Shown: positions 43,787-51,001 of the stretch, in pieces
Layout of the letters: each line of letters opens with the position of its first letter
Numbering within the stretch: position 1 is the first letter of the stretch
NCBI GenBank assembly: GCA_020639235.1
Contig: JACKHC010000001.1
Location: 2,728,001 to 2,792,000, forward strand
Reading direction: 5' to 3'
From: Phycisphaeraceae bacterium
GTDB taxonomy: Bacteria; Planctomycetota; Phycisphaerae; Phycisphaerales; UBA1924
Length of the DNA stretch: 64,000 nucleotides
The notes under the pieces: model-generated
Seen by the model: the letters and a program-made list of their open reading frames with translations, nothing else
Database searches by the model: none
Told to the model about the DNA's origin: nothing
Program-made: the position numbers and the translations under genes

Positions 43787-44416
43787 CTATTCCTCGGATG
43801 CGCCCTCGGGCCCATCCGCATTGAACCGATTCATCGCCGCGGAAATGCCCCGCGTCGCCCACACCCGCGCCGCATCGCACGCGCGATCCAGCGCACCGTC
43901 CATCACCGACATCTGCTCGTCCGTGAACCTGCCCAGCACATAGTCCTTCTGCGGGATCACCGCGGGAGGCGCATCGATCCCGATCCGGCAACGACCGTAC
44001 CGGCGCGACCCGAGCACACGCTCGATATCCGCCAGCCCGTTGTGGCCGCCCGCCGAGCCCATCGCCCGGACGCGCACCTTGCCGCACGGCAGCGACACGT
44101 CGTCCACCAGCACAAAGACATCCTCCTCCGGATCGAGCTTGTAGAAGCGAACCGCTTCCCCGACGCTCTGCCCCGAAAGGTTCATGTAAGTCATCGGCTT
44201 GAGCAGCACGCACTTCTCCTCCGACACCGCGCCCTCCCCCCGGCCGCCCGCCGCCGGAGGCACAACCGCCTCCACCGCCAGGCCGCCGAACTTCGAGCGC
44301 GCCATCGCCCCCGGCGCGTACCGGTCCTTCAGGCGGTCCACCGCCATGAAGCCCGCGTTGTGACGCGTCCGCGCGTACTCCGCGCCGGGATTGCCCAGAC
44401 CGACGATCAACTTCAC
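43787..44416 (-). CDS. pth: Peptidyl-tRNA hydrolase
   Basis: Pth releases tRNA from peptidyl-tRNAs that drop off ribosomes. The 209-residue protein begins MKLIVGLGNPGAEYARTRHNAGF with the catalytic His, and shows KPMTYMNLSG, the catalytic Asp in VLVDDVSLPCGKVRVR and GGHNGL. The ATG overlaps the rplY stop as ATGA, the common rplY-pth arrangement, so translation is probably coupled. Confidence 0.97.
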   Translation of the reverse strand: MKLIVGLGNPGAEYARTRHNAGFMAVDRLKDRYAPGAMARSKFGGLAVEAVVPPAAGGRGEGAVSEEKCVLLKPMTYMNLSGQSVGEAVRFYKLDPEEDVFVLVDDVSLPCGKVRVRAMGSAGGHNGLADIERVLGSRRYGRCRIGIDAPPAVIPQKDYVLGRFTDEQMSVMDGALDRACDAARVWATRGISAAMNRFNADGPEGASEE

Positions 44417-45060
44417 TGGCCCTTGTCTTCCTGCTTCTTCTCCGTGATCACCTCCGGCTCCGAGCTCACGGCGCCCTCGGCCGCCTCGCCAGTCTCCGAC
44501 GCTTCCTTCACCATCGAGATCGCCGCGATCACGGTGTCCTCATCCATCGCCAACACGATGCCCGCCGGAAGCGTGATGTCACGCGCGTGCAGCGAGTCGC
44601 CGACATTCAACTTGCTCACGTCCACATCGATGTGGTCCGGCAGCGCCGCGACCGTGCATTTGATCGTCAGCGCCGTGTACGGATGCGTCATGATCGCGCC
44701 CGCCGACTTCAGGCCCGGCGCCTCGCCGACGAAGTTGATGTGCACCGACGCCTCGATCTCCTCGTTGAGATCGACACGCATCAGGTCCGCGTGAACAACA
44801 TTCGTGCCCAGGTAGTCGAACTGCAACTCCTTGAGCAGCACCGTCTCGTCGCCCTTGCCGCCGTCCACCGCCAGCGCGAACACGCGCTCGCCGTCGTGGA
44901 AATAGCGCAGCGCCTCCTTGGCGTCCAGGCTGATGTGGAGCGGATCCACCCCGTGCCCGTAGATCACCGCGGGCAGACGGCCCGCCGCCCGCTCACGCGC
45001 CGCGTACCGCGAACCGATCCGCTCACGCTTCCGAGCTTTCAATGTGTGTGATGTCTGCAT
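44413..45060 (-). CDS. rplY: 50S ribosomal protein L25 / general stress protein Ctc
   Basis: Binds 5S rRNA. The 215-residue protein is the longer Ctc type: the N-terminal L25 domain (RIGSRYAARERAAGRLPAVIYGHG, LKELQFDYLGTNVVHADLMRVD) followed by the TL5/Ctc C-terminal beta domain and an acidic Lys/Glu tail. It overlaps pth by the ATGA at 44413-44416. It is downstream of prs, a very common neighbour pairing. Confidence 0.96.
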   Translation of the reverse strand: MQTSHTLKARKRERIGSRYAARERAAGRLPAVIYGHGVDPLHISLDAKEALRYFHDGERVFALAVDGGKGDETVLLKELQFDYLGTNVVHADLMRVDLNEEIEASVHINFVGEAPGLKSAGAIMTHPYTALTIKCTVAALPDHIDVDVSKLNVGDSLHARDITLPAGIVLAMDEDTVIAAISMVKEASETGEAAEGAVSSEPEVITEKKQEDKGQ

Positions 45061-45105
45061 GACTCATCATCTCCGAATCGCGCGCCGTCGCGACGCGCTC
45101 AATGG

Positions 45106-46092
45106 TTATCGCTTGGATTGCCACACGCGCCGGAACAGCGCGCTGACAGACTTGTTGAAGTGAATATGGTGAATCGCGTCGGCCAACAGCTTGCCGACGC
45201 ACAAAACCTCAAGCTTGTCGCGGATCGGCTCGAACCGTCCGTCCGCCGGAATCGTGTTCGTCACGACGACCTTCTCGATCGGCGCCTCCGCGAGCCGCGC
45301 CGCCGCCGGCCCCGCCATCACCGCGTGCGTCGCCGCGACGATCACACGCCGCGCACCGTTCTTCATCACGATCTTCGCCGCCTCGCACACCGTGCCGCCC
45401 GTCGAGATGATGTCGTCCACCATCAGGACCGTCTTCCCCTCCACATCCCCCACCATGTTCGCCGTCACAACATGGTCACCCGACAACCGGCGCTTATCGA
45501 TGATCGCCAGATCCCCATTCAGGATCTCGGCGTACATATTGGCCATCTTCACGTTGCCCACGTCGGGGCTCACCACCACCAGGTCGCTCATCTCCGAACG
45601 ATGCGACTCGAAGTACTCATGGAACACCGGCGCCGCCGCCAGATGGTCCACCGGCAGATCGAAGAACCCCTGGATCTGCGCCGCGTGCAAATCGAGCGCC
45701 AGCACACGATCGAAGCCCGCCTTCGTCACCAGGTTCGCGACCAGCTTCGCCGTGATCGGCGTCCGCCCCCGCTCCTTCCGGTCCTGCCGCGCATACCCGA
45801 AATAGGGAATCACCGCCGTGATCCGCTTCGCGCTAGCGCGCATCAAGGAGTCGCCGAAGATCAACAACTCCATCAGGTTGTCATTCACCGGCCGGCACGT
45901 CGACAGCACGACAAAGCAGTCCCGCCCGCGCACATCCTCTTCAAGATGCACGATCAACTCGCTGTCCGGGAACACCTCCGTCCGCGCCTTACCCAGCGGC
46001 AACCCGAGGTGCTCGCACATCTGCTCCGCGAGCCCGATCGAGTGACGACCGCAGAACACCTTGATCCCGTTCGCAGTCTCGTCGATGCTCAT
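45106..46092 (-). CDS. prs: Ribose-phosphate pyrophosphokinase (PRPP synthetase)
   Basis: Makes PRPP from ribose-5-phosphate and ATP for nucleotide, histidine and tryptophan synthesis. It is 328 residues. Visible motifs are FPDSELIVHLEEDVRGRD, the flexible loop YFGYARQDRKERGRTPI, DLHAAQIQGFF and the PRPP-binding loop VLMVDDIISTGGT. The ATG overlaps the stop of the glmU-like gene as ATGA, so it is coupled to it. Confidence 0.97.
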   Translation of the reverse strand: MSIDETANGIKVFCGRHSIGLAEQMCEHLGLPLGKARTEVFPDSELIVHLEEDVRGRDCFVVLSTCRPVNDNLMELLIFGDSLMRASAKRITAVIPYFGYARQDRKERGRTPITAKLVANLVTKAGFDRVLALDLHAAQIQGFFDLPVDHLAAAPVFHEYFESHRSEMSDLVVVSPDVGNVKMANMYAEILNGDLAIIDKRRLSGDHVVTANMVGDVEGKTVLMVDDIISTGGTVCEAAKIVMKNGARRVIVAATHAVMAGPAAARLAEAPIEKVVVTNTIPADGRFEPIRDKLEVLCVGKLLADAIHHIHFNKSVSALFRRVWQSKR

Positions 46093-46889
46093 CGACCCGC
46101 TCCCGCGTTCGGAGTCGCTCGCGACTCGGCCCGAACCCGCAGCAACTCATCAACTTCCATCAGCTGCTCGGGCGTGTTGATCGAAAGCACATCCGCCGCC
46201 GGCACCGCGTCGATCACCTCGACACGCCTGCCACCCGCAAGCATCAGCGCCGGAACATCCGTCAGATAAAACTCGCCCCCCACCGGATCGCGACGCACCG
46301 CCTTGAGCGCCTCAAAGAGCGAACGCACATCAAAGCAGTAGTAACTCGGGTTCACCTCCCGAATCGCACGCTGCTCATCCGTCGCGTTCTTCTCCTCAAC
46401 GATCGCCTTGAACCGCCCCTTCTCGTCGCGAACGATCCGCCCATACCCCGTCGGATCGTCAATCACGCTCGTCGCCAGCGTCGCAGACGCATCCGTCACA
46501 ACATGCCGATCCGCCAGCGCCCGGAGCGTCGAGGCCCGAATCAGCGGCCCATCGCCCGCCAGCACCAGCACCGCGTGCCCGCCCTCGCTCTTCTCTTTCG
46601 AGAAAAAGCCCTCCGCGCACTGCACCGCGTGCCCCGTGCCCAGCTGCTCATCCTGCGCTGCAAACTCGATCGACGTCCCGCCCGAGTCGTACCCCTCGAA
46701 GATCGACTCGACCTCCTCCCGCCCGTGCCCCACGACGATCACGACGCGCCCGCACCCCGCTTCAACACACGCATCAACCACCCAGCGCACCATCGGCTTG
46801 CCGAACACCTCGCGCGCAACCTTCGGCGCCGTCCCGCCGAGGCGCTTCCCCTTCCCCGCCGCCAGAATGATCGCAGACAAGGACTTCAT
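46089..46889 (-). CDS. GlmU-type uridylyltransferase domain protein (no acetyltransferase domain)
   Basis: A 266-residue nucleotidyltransferase matching the N-terminal half of GlmU, which joins UTP and GlcNAc-1-phosphate to give UDP-GlcNAc. Motifs are IILAAGKGKRLGG, the QLGTGHAV loop, LAGDGPLI, GYGRIVRD, EVNPSYYCFD and EFYLTD. The left-handed beta-helix acetyltransferase half of bifunctional GlmU (about 450 aa) is absent and the frame ends cleanly at the prs overlap, so this is not a frameshift. Acetylation of glucosamine-1-phosphate must come from another protein. It could also use a different sugar-1-phosphate. Confidence 0.88.
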   Translation of the reverse strand: MKSLSAIILAAGKGKRLGGTAPKVAREVFGKPMVRWVVDACVEAGCGRVVIVVGHGREEVESIFEGYDSGGTSIEFAAQDEQLGTGHAVQCAEGFFSKEKSEGGHAVLVLAGDGPLIRASTLRALADRHVVTDASATLATSVIDDPTGYGRIVRDEKGRFKAIVEEKNATDEQRAIREVNPSYYCFDVRSLFEALKAVRRDPVGGEFYLTDVPALMLAGGRRVEVIDAVPAADVLSINTPEQLMEVDELLRVRAESRATPNAGAGR

Positions 46890-46927
46890 CGCGTGCCGCT
46901 CTACGCACCATCAGCACCGAAGGAAAA

Positions 46928-46998
46928 CTGGCCCGCAAGGATTCGAACCTTGACCGACTGGACCAAAACCAGCTGTGCTACCGTTACACCACGGGCCA
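46928..46998 (-). tRNA. tRNA-Gln (anticodon UUG)
   Basis: A 71-base cloverleaf on the minus strand. Acceptor TGGCCCG/CGGGCCA, anticodon stem GCTGG/CCAGT with loop TTTTGGT (anticodon TTG), T-loop TTCGAAT, discriminator G, no encoded CCA. It is very similar in D-arm and T-arm to the CUG isoacceptor at 9269-9339. Confidence 0.95.
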
Positions 46999-47296
46999 AT
47001 CGTGCGTCTGGTGAGACTGCTCCTGCTTGCTCTCGGCGCTCCTCAGCGCCTCCGACTCCCGAACAACGAACCACTCTACGCGGCTCGTTTGCGGGCAAGC
47101 CTTCCGGCTATGCAAGCACACGCGACCGCGGCAACACTTCCCAAGGGCTGGACCTCCACGCATGCCGCGCCTCGGATGCCCATGCCCGCGCCTCGCCTCT
47201 CCGGAAACTCCGGATCGGGTCCGTCACGGGCGGCCCCCTCGCAGGGAAGAGGCGGTAGTGTACGAAACCCTCCAGAACCCGCAACTCCGCGACCCC

Positions 47297-47863
47297 ATGA
47301 CCACCCCCCCGAAACCCACCCCAACCACCCCCGCCCCACCCCGCCTCACCGTCATCTGCGGGCCCATGTTCGCCGGAAAGACCACCGAACTCATCAGCCG
47401 GCTCACCCGCCACGCCGAAGCCGGTCGCTCCATCATCGCCCTCAAGCCCCGCCTCGACGACCGCTACCACCCCACCGACCTCGCCACCCACGATCAGCGG
47501 ACACACCCCGCCCTCGCCATCGACGCACCCGCCGATCTCCTGGACCATAGCGCCGATGTCGTCGCCCTCGACGAGGCCCACTTCTTCACCACTGGCCTCC
47601 ACGACGCCGTCATGCAACTCCTCGCACGAAACTCCGATGTCATCCTCGCCGGGCTCGACCGGACATCCATGAACGAACCCTTCGGCGAAATGGCCCGACT
47701 CCTCATCGAGGCCGACGAGATCATCAAGCGAACAGCGCCCTGCGCGATCTGCGGCCGCGAAGCGGTCCACACCATCAGACTCTTCGACTCCACCGAAGAC
47801 ATCGTCGTCGGCGGACCCGGCATGTTCGAGAATCGCTGCCGATCTCACCTGAAATCGAAATAA
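47297..47863 (+). CDS. tdk: Thymidine kinase
   Basis: Phosphorylates thymidine in the salvage pathway. A type II (TK1-like) enzyme of 188 residues: P-loop VICGPMFAGKTTELI, ALKPRLDDRY, the DEAHFF Walker B region (Glu in VALDEAHFF), lasso region AGLDRTSMNEPFGEM and a zinc-type pair CAICGREA with a later Cys in ENRCRSH. The ATG at 47297 is used. An in-frame GTG at 47258 preceded by GGGAAGAGG is possible and would add 13 residues. Confidence 0.95.
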   Translation: MTTPPKPTPTTPAPPRLTVICGPMFAGKTTELISRLTRHAEAGRSIIALKPRLDDRYHPTDLATHDQRTHPALAIDAPADLLDHSADVVALDEAHFFTTGLHDAVMQLLARNSDVILAGLDRTSMNEPFGEMARLLIEADEIIKRTAPCAICGREAVHTIRLFDSTEDIVVGGPGMFENRCRSHLKSK

Positions 47864-48160
47864 ATTCTCGCAGCGCCGCGTCTGAAATCAACCATCGTCC
47901 TCGCACGCATTCCACCGGCCGATGCCAGCCACACCCGAGCCCGCGCACCGCAATCGCTCATCCCATCGGCTGATTCAAACCAGCGCCGGCTGCTCTCATG
48001 ACATGCCGATTGCAGCCGCGTAGACCACCGCGCGACCGCCCGAGAATCTCGCGTCCAGCCCCTTGAAATCGCGTGCGCGATCGCCATGGTGTACCGCATC
48101 AGTGCATCGCATCGGCCGCGTGCGCCTCTCGATGCACACGCACCAGTGAGGACATTCCAA
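47864..48160. other. 297-base intergenic stretch before the dockerin gene
   Basis: Between the thymidine kinase stop and the dockerin-protein start. I see no reading frame with a convincing start, no tRNA fold and no clear promoter. GAGGA at 48148-48152 is the ribosome site of the next gene. The stretch presumably carries that gene's promoter. Confidence 0.5.
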
Positions 48161-48970
48161 ATGAACAAACCCACCGCCGCCACCGCTGTCCTGACAGGTT
48201 GGGCGCTCGTCGCAGCGTCGGGAGCCGCGCTCGCTTGCACCTCCCCGCTGCCGCCGCCGCGACCCATGGAGCCCGAGCACGAGATCCACGTCGAAGACTT
48301 CGGCATCCTGCCCGACGGCTACCACTACTACGCCGTCGCAGTCGATGTGAACTTCTCGCCCCCGTCAGACACAACCCTGTGCCAATGCGGACTCGCAGTT
48401 GTCGACAAGGGCCTCCCGACCTATTTCCACATCACCGGCGTCGCCCTCGAGGTCGGCGATATCAGCGGCAAGGAATACGAAATTCCCGAGATCGAGCCGT
48501 GGGAGGCAAGCGACGAAGCAACCGCCGAGATGAGCGGCCTGCCGGGCGCCTTCGAAGATGTCATGCCGTTCGCGTTCGCGGTCGATATCGATCCGTTCAT
48601 CCCCGAACCCCTCGGCCCCGGCGAGTTCTACCAGATGATCTACACACTCGCCGTCACCCCCGGGCAGGAATACCTCGTCCAGAATGTCCCCATCCAGTTC
48701 GCCGCAGGCGCGTTCGGCGTGCCCGGCCACGAACTCTCACTCTTCGAGGGTTACCAGAACACCTTCTCACTCCCCCTCCCGCCCCCCACTTGCCAGGGCA
48801 ACATCAACGGCGACGCCGTGATCGATGTCGACGACCTCAACCCGCTGCTCTCATCGTGGAATGTCAATGTCGGCATCGGCTCGCCCCTCGATCTCGCCAA
48901 CGACGACGGCATCGTCACCGTCGACGACCTCAATGTCGTCCTCGCAAACTGGGGCGCCACCTGCAACTGA
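48161..48970 (+). CDS. Secreted protein with C-terminal dockerin-type calcium repeats
   Basis: A 269-residue exported protein. The signal peptide runs to about residue 31 (ALVAASGAALA before Cys). The middle is a beta-rich domain with a few Cys and no recognised family. Residues about 208-269 carry two EF-hand-like dockerin type I repeats: NINGDAVIDVDDLNPLLSSW and ANDDGIVTVDDLNVVLANW, with Asp/Asn at calcium positions. Planctomycetes use such tails widely without cellulosomes. The ATG at 48161 follows GAGGA. The partner cohesin, if any, is not in the window. Confidence 0.88.
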   Translation: MNKPTAATAVLTGWALVAASGAALACTSPLPPPRPMEPEHEIHVEDFGILPDGYHYYAVAVDVNFSPPSDTTLCQCGLAVVDKGLPTYFHITGVALEVGDISGKEYEIPEIEPWEASDEATAEMSGLPGAFEDVMPFAFAVDIDPFIPEPLGPGEFYQMIYTLAVTPGQEYLVQNVPIQFAAGAFGVPGHELSLFEGYQNTFSLPLPPPTCQGNINGDAVIDVDDLNPLLSSWNVNVGIGSPLDLANDDGIVTVDDLNVVLANWGATCN

Positions 48971-49007
48971 TCACCTGAAAAAAACTTCCGGCGAAGTTCC
49001 CCACGAT

Positions 49008-49049
49008 GATCCCGGTCGTGCGAGACCAACCGCTCGCATCACCGGGATC
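49008..49049 (+). terminator. Nested hairpin after the dockerin gene
   Basis: GATCCCGGT (49008-49016) pairs with ACCGGGATC (49041-49049), and TGCGAG/CTCGCA pairs inside the loop. It is followed by CTTTATT. Lying about 40 bases after the stop at 48970, it is a plausible terminator, though the T-run is short. Confidence 0.5.
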
Positions 49050-49085
49050 CTTTATTCCCGAGTCAAAACCGTCGCGCCGCCGTCG

Positions 49086-49120
49086 CCAAAAAACGAGCAA
49101 GCCGCCCGATCACAGGCGGC
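49086..49120 (-). terminator. Terminator of the PEP-CTERM-like gene
   Basis: On the minus strand GCCGCC/GGCGGC (49101-49106 with 49115-49120) forms a hairpin followed by TTGCTCGTTTTTT. It lies 37 bases beyond the stop at 49157. Confidence 0.6.
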
Positions 49121-49156
49121 CCGCTGCGAGATCCCCGCTCCCCAGGGTCGGACTGT

Positions 49157-49891
49157 TTACACCGAACGGCGACGACGCGATCCCGCCGCCATCACGCCCA
49201 TCGCGCCGAGAACAACAGCGCCGGGCGTCGGCACCGGAATGATCAGGTCCTGCGAGTCCGGGCTCGTCAACGCGAGCAGCGGCTGCGAGTCGGTCCAGGT
49301 GCCGCCGATGATGTTCGCCCACCACATGTTCGCCTGCGCGGTGATCGCGATCGACGTCGCATTGCTCGTCGAGAGCCGCGTCAGCCCCGCATTGAGGTCG
49401 AACGTGTTGTCCCGGATCAACTCCCAGATGATGATCTGGAAGGCGCCGGCCTTGATGTTGCTAGTCATCGAGTCCGCGAACGCGTTCGCCCACAGAATCT
49501 CGATCCGCGACGCCTCCAGCGCAGTCAGGCCCGGCGCAGAGTTCATGAGCGTGTCGGTTCCGTACAACGCGCCCTCATCGTCCGTCGGGTTGTCGTGGAA
49601 GGACAGTTCCTGCGTCGGCTCGAGGCAGTAAGTGCGGAACTGCTCGAAACTCGACCCGGAACCCGTGAAATCGATCTCGAAGTCAAACGTCCCCATCGGG
49701 AGATTGACAAGCGGGCTCCCGAAGTTCGTCCCGCTCGGAGAACTCCCGGTGCCCGCGAGATAGAACGCATCCAGCCGCCCGGGAACGCTCTCACCGCCCA
49801 CAGCGTCCCGAACTTTGTACACACCCGCCTCCGCCGACGACGCGATAACCGCGACGAGGGCCAGCGGGGCAACGCCCCACAGCCGAACCAT
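49157..49891 (-). CDS. Exported protein with PEP-CTERM-like sorting tail
   Basis: A 244-residue surface protein. The signal peptide ends near residue 22 (ASSAEA). The body is a beta/alpha domain with FRTYCLEPTQEL and FQIIIWELIRDN, like other PEP-CTERM proteins of unknown function. The C-terminus has the three-part tail: VPTPG motif, hydrophobic helix (AVVLGAMGVMAA) and RRRR. Such tails are processed by exosortase and the protein is then exported or anchored. The motif here is a planctomycete-like PTPG variant in place of PEP. No exosortase is in the window. Confidence 0.86.
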   Translation of the reverse strand: MVRLWGVAPLALVAVIASSAEAGVYKVRDAVGGESVPGRLDAFYLAGTGSSPSGTNFGSPLVNLPMGTFDFEIDFTGSGSSFEQFRTYCLEPTQELSFHDNPTDDEGALYGTDTLMNSAPGLTALEASRIEILWANAFADSMTSNIKAGAFQIIIWELIRDNTFDLNAGLTRLSTSNATSIAITAQANMWWANIIGGTWTDSQPLLALTSPDSQDLIIPVPTPGAVVLGAMGVMAAGSRRRRSV

Positions 49892-49939
49892 ATGGACTCA
49901 CTCTCTGGGCCTGACTCGCCCTTGTGCATTAACGAGAAC

Positions 49940-49961
49940 CGAAGGTTTGTGCGAACCTTCG
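49940..49961. promoter_or_regulatory. Inverted repeat upstream of the PEP-CTERM-like gene
   Basis: CGAAGGTT and its reverse complement AACCTTCG are separated by 6 bases, about 50 bases upstream of the start at 49891 and about 120 bases after the SWIM gene stop. It could be an operator for the PEP-CTERM-like gene or part of a terminator for the helicase operon. No T-run is adjacent. Confidence 0.4.
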
Positions 49962-50080
49962 ATACACAACGTACCGTCGGAATCACCGACGGCAAGACCG
50001 CTCTACCCGACACCTCACGGTTTTTTCGCAAAAAGCGCGCAACCCGCACGCTCCAACCATCCCCCCCAACCCACCCCATT

Positions 50081-50998
50081 TTACACGCCCGATCGCCCCT
50101 CGCCCTCGCCCGAAAGCGCTCGCTCCGTCACAAGGTCATAGCACGTCGCGAGTAAGCCCACCATCGGGAACTTCGAACCCTCAAACGGGCTCGGCCCCAA
50201 TCGCCTCAAAAGCGCATGGCGAACCTCCGGGCCCCGCACCGCGGTGGTCACCCGATCCAGCCCCGCCCCCGCCTCCCAGAACCGCTCAACACACGACTCC
50301 AGCGCCTCCACCCGCGCCTCATTCGCCCCCAGAACACTCGCCACGCTCCCGGGCGACGGCGCCGATCGCTGACCGCCCCGCCGCTCGCGCACGCGCTCGA
50401 CCAACTCATCAACGCCGATCCCCCGCACCGCCAGAATCCCCGTCGCCCGCCGCATGAACTCCTGCCCCACCAGCAACCCCGTGCACACAACATGCTTGCA
50501 CCAGGTCCCTCCCGACGCCGAGGGGGGGCCGCACTCGCACGAAACCTTCAAATCCCCCACGATCGCCGGCAACATCGGCAGCCCCAACCCGTCAAACATC
50601 GCCAGCGTCTCCTCGGGCAACTGCCCCGAGATCAACGCCGCCGCGTGACCGCTCTGCTCGCTCAGCGCATCGCTCACCACCCGCCACTGCGCCTCGCCGA
50701 ACGCCGCCATCTCGATCCGAACCCGGTACGCCGAATACCGCCGCCCCTGCACGCGCGCGCTCATCACCCCCGCATCCAGACTCAACTCCCGCGCCTGCCC
50801 CTCCCGCGCGTACTCGAGCCCCTCCGACATCGCCTGAGTGCCCGCAGCCCGCGCCACCAGCTGCGCCCACCGCGCCGCCACCCCCTCCCACGCCGAGCCG
50901 GGAGGCCACTCCGCGGTGAACTTCAACCCGCCGCGCACCTTCCGCGCCTTCTCCGCCACCGCACGAGGACGCCCGAATGAACCGTTATTCGGCTGCAC
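50081..50998 (-). CDS. SWIM zinc-finger protein, partner of SNF2 helicase
   Basis: A 305-residue protein with a SWIM zinc finger (residues about 152-173): SCECGPPSASGGTWCKHVVC fits C-x-C-x(n)-C-x-H. SWIM fingers bind DNA or protein. A GTG at 50998 is used because it begins 3 bases after the SNF2 gene stop (TGATGCGTG) and no in-frame ATG precedes the conserved region. SNF2-SWIM gene pairs occur in many bacteria, and the pair is thought to act together on nucleic acids, but the role is not established. Confidence 0.88.
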   Translation of the reverse strand: MQPNNGSFGRPRAVAEKARKVRGGLKFTAEWPPGSAWEGVAARWAQLVARAAGTQAMSEGLEYAREGQARELSLDAGVMSARVQGRRYSAYRVRIEMAAFGEAQWRVVSDALSEQSGHAAALISGQLPEETLAMFDGLGLPMLPAIVGDLKVSCECGPPSASGGTWCKHVVCTGLLVGQEFMRRATGILAVRGIGVDELVERVRERRGGQRSAPSPGSVASVLGANEARVEALESCVERFWEAGAGLDRVTTAVRGPEVRHALLRRLGPSPFEGSKFPMVGLLATCYDLVTERALSGEGEGRSGV

Positions 50999-51001
50999 GC
51001 A

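Noticed and set aside
9269..46998. The two tRNA-Gln genes as a dispersed repeat or recombination pair
   Set aside because: They differ in acceptor and anticodon stems and read different codons. They are isoacceptors, not a repeat.
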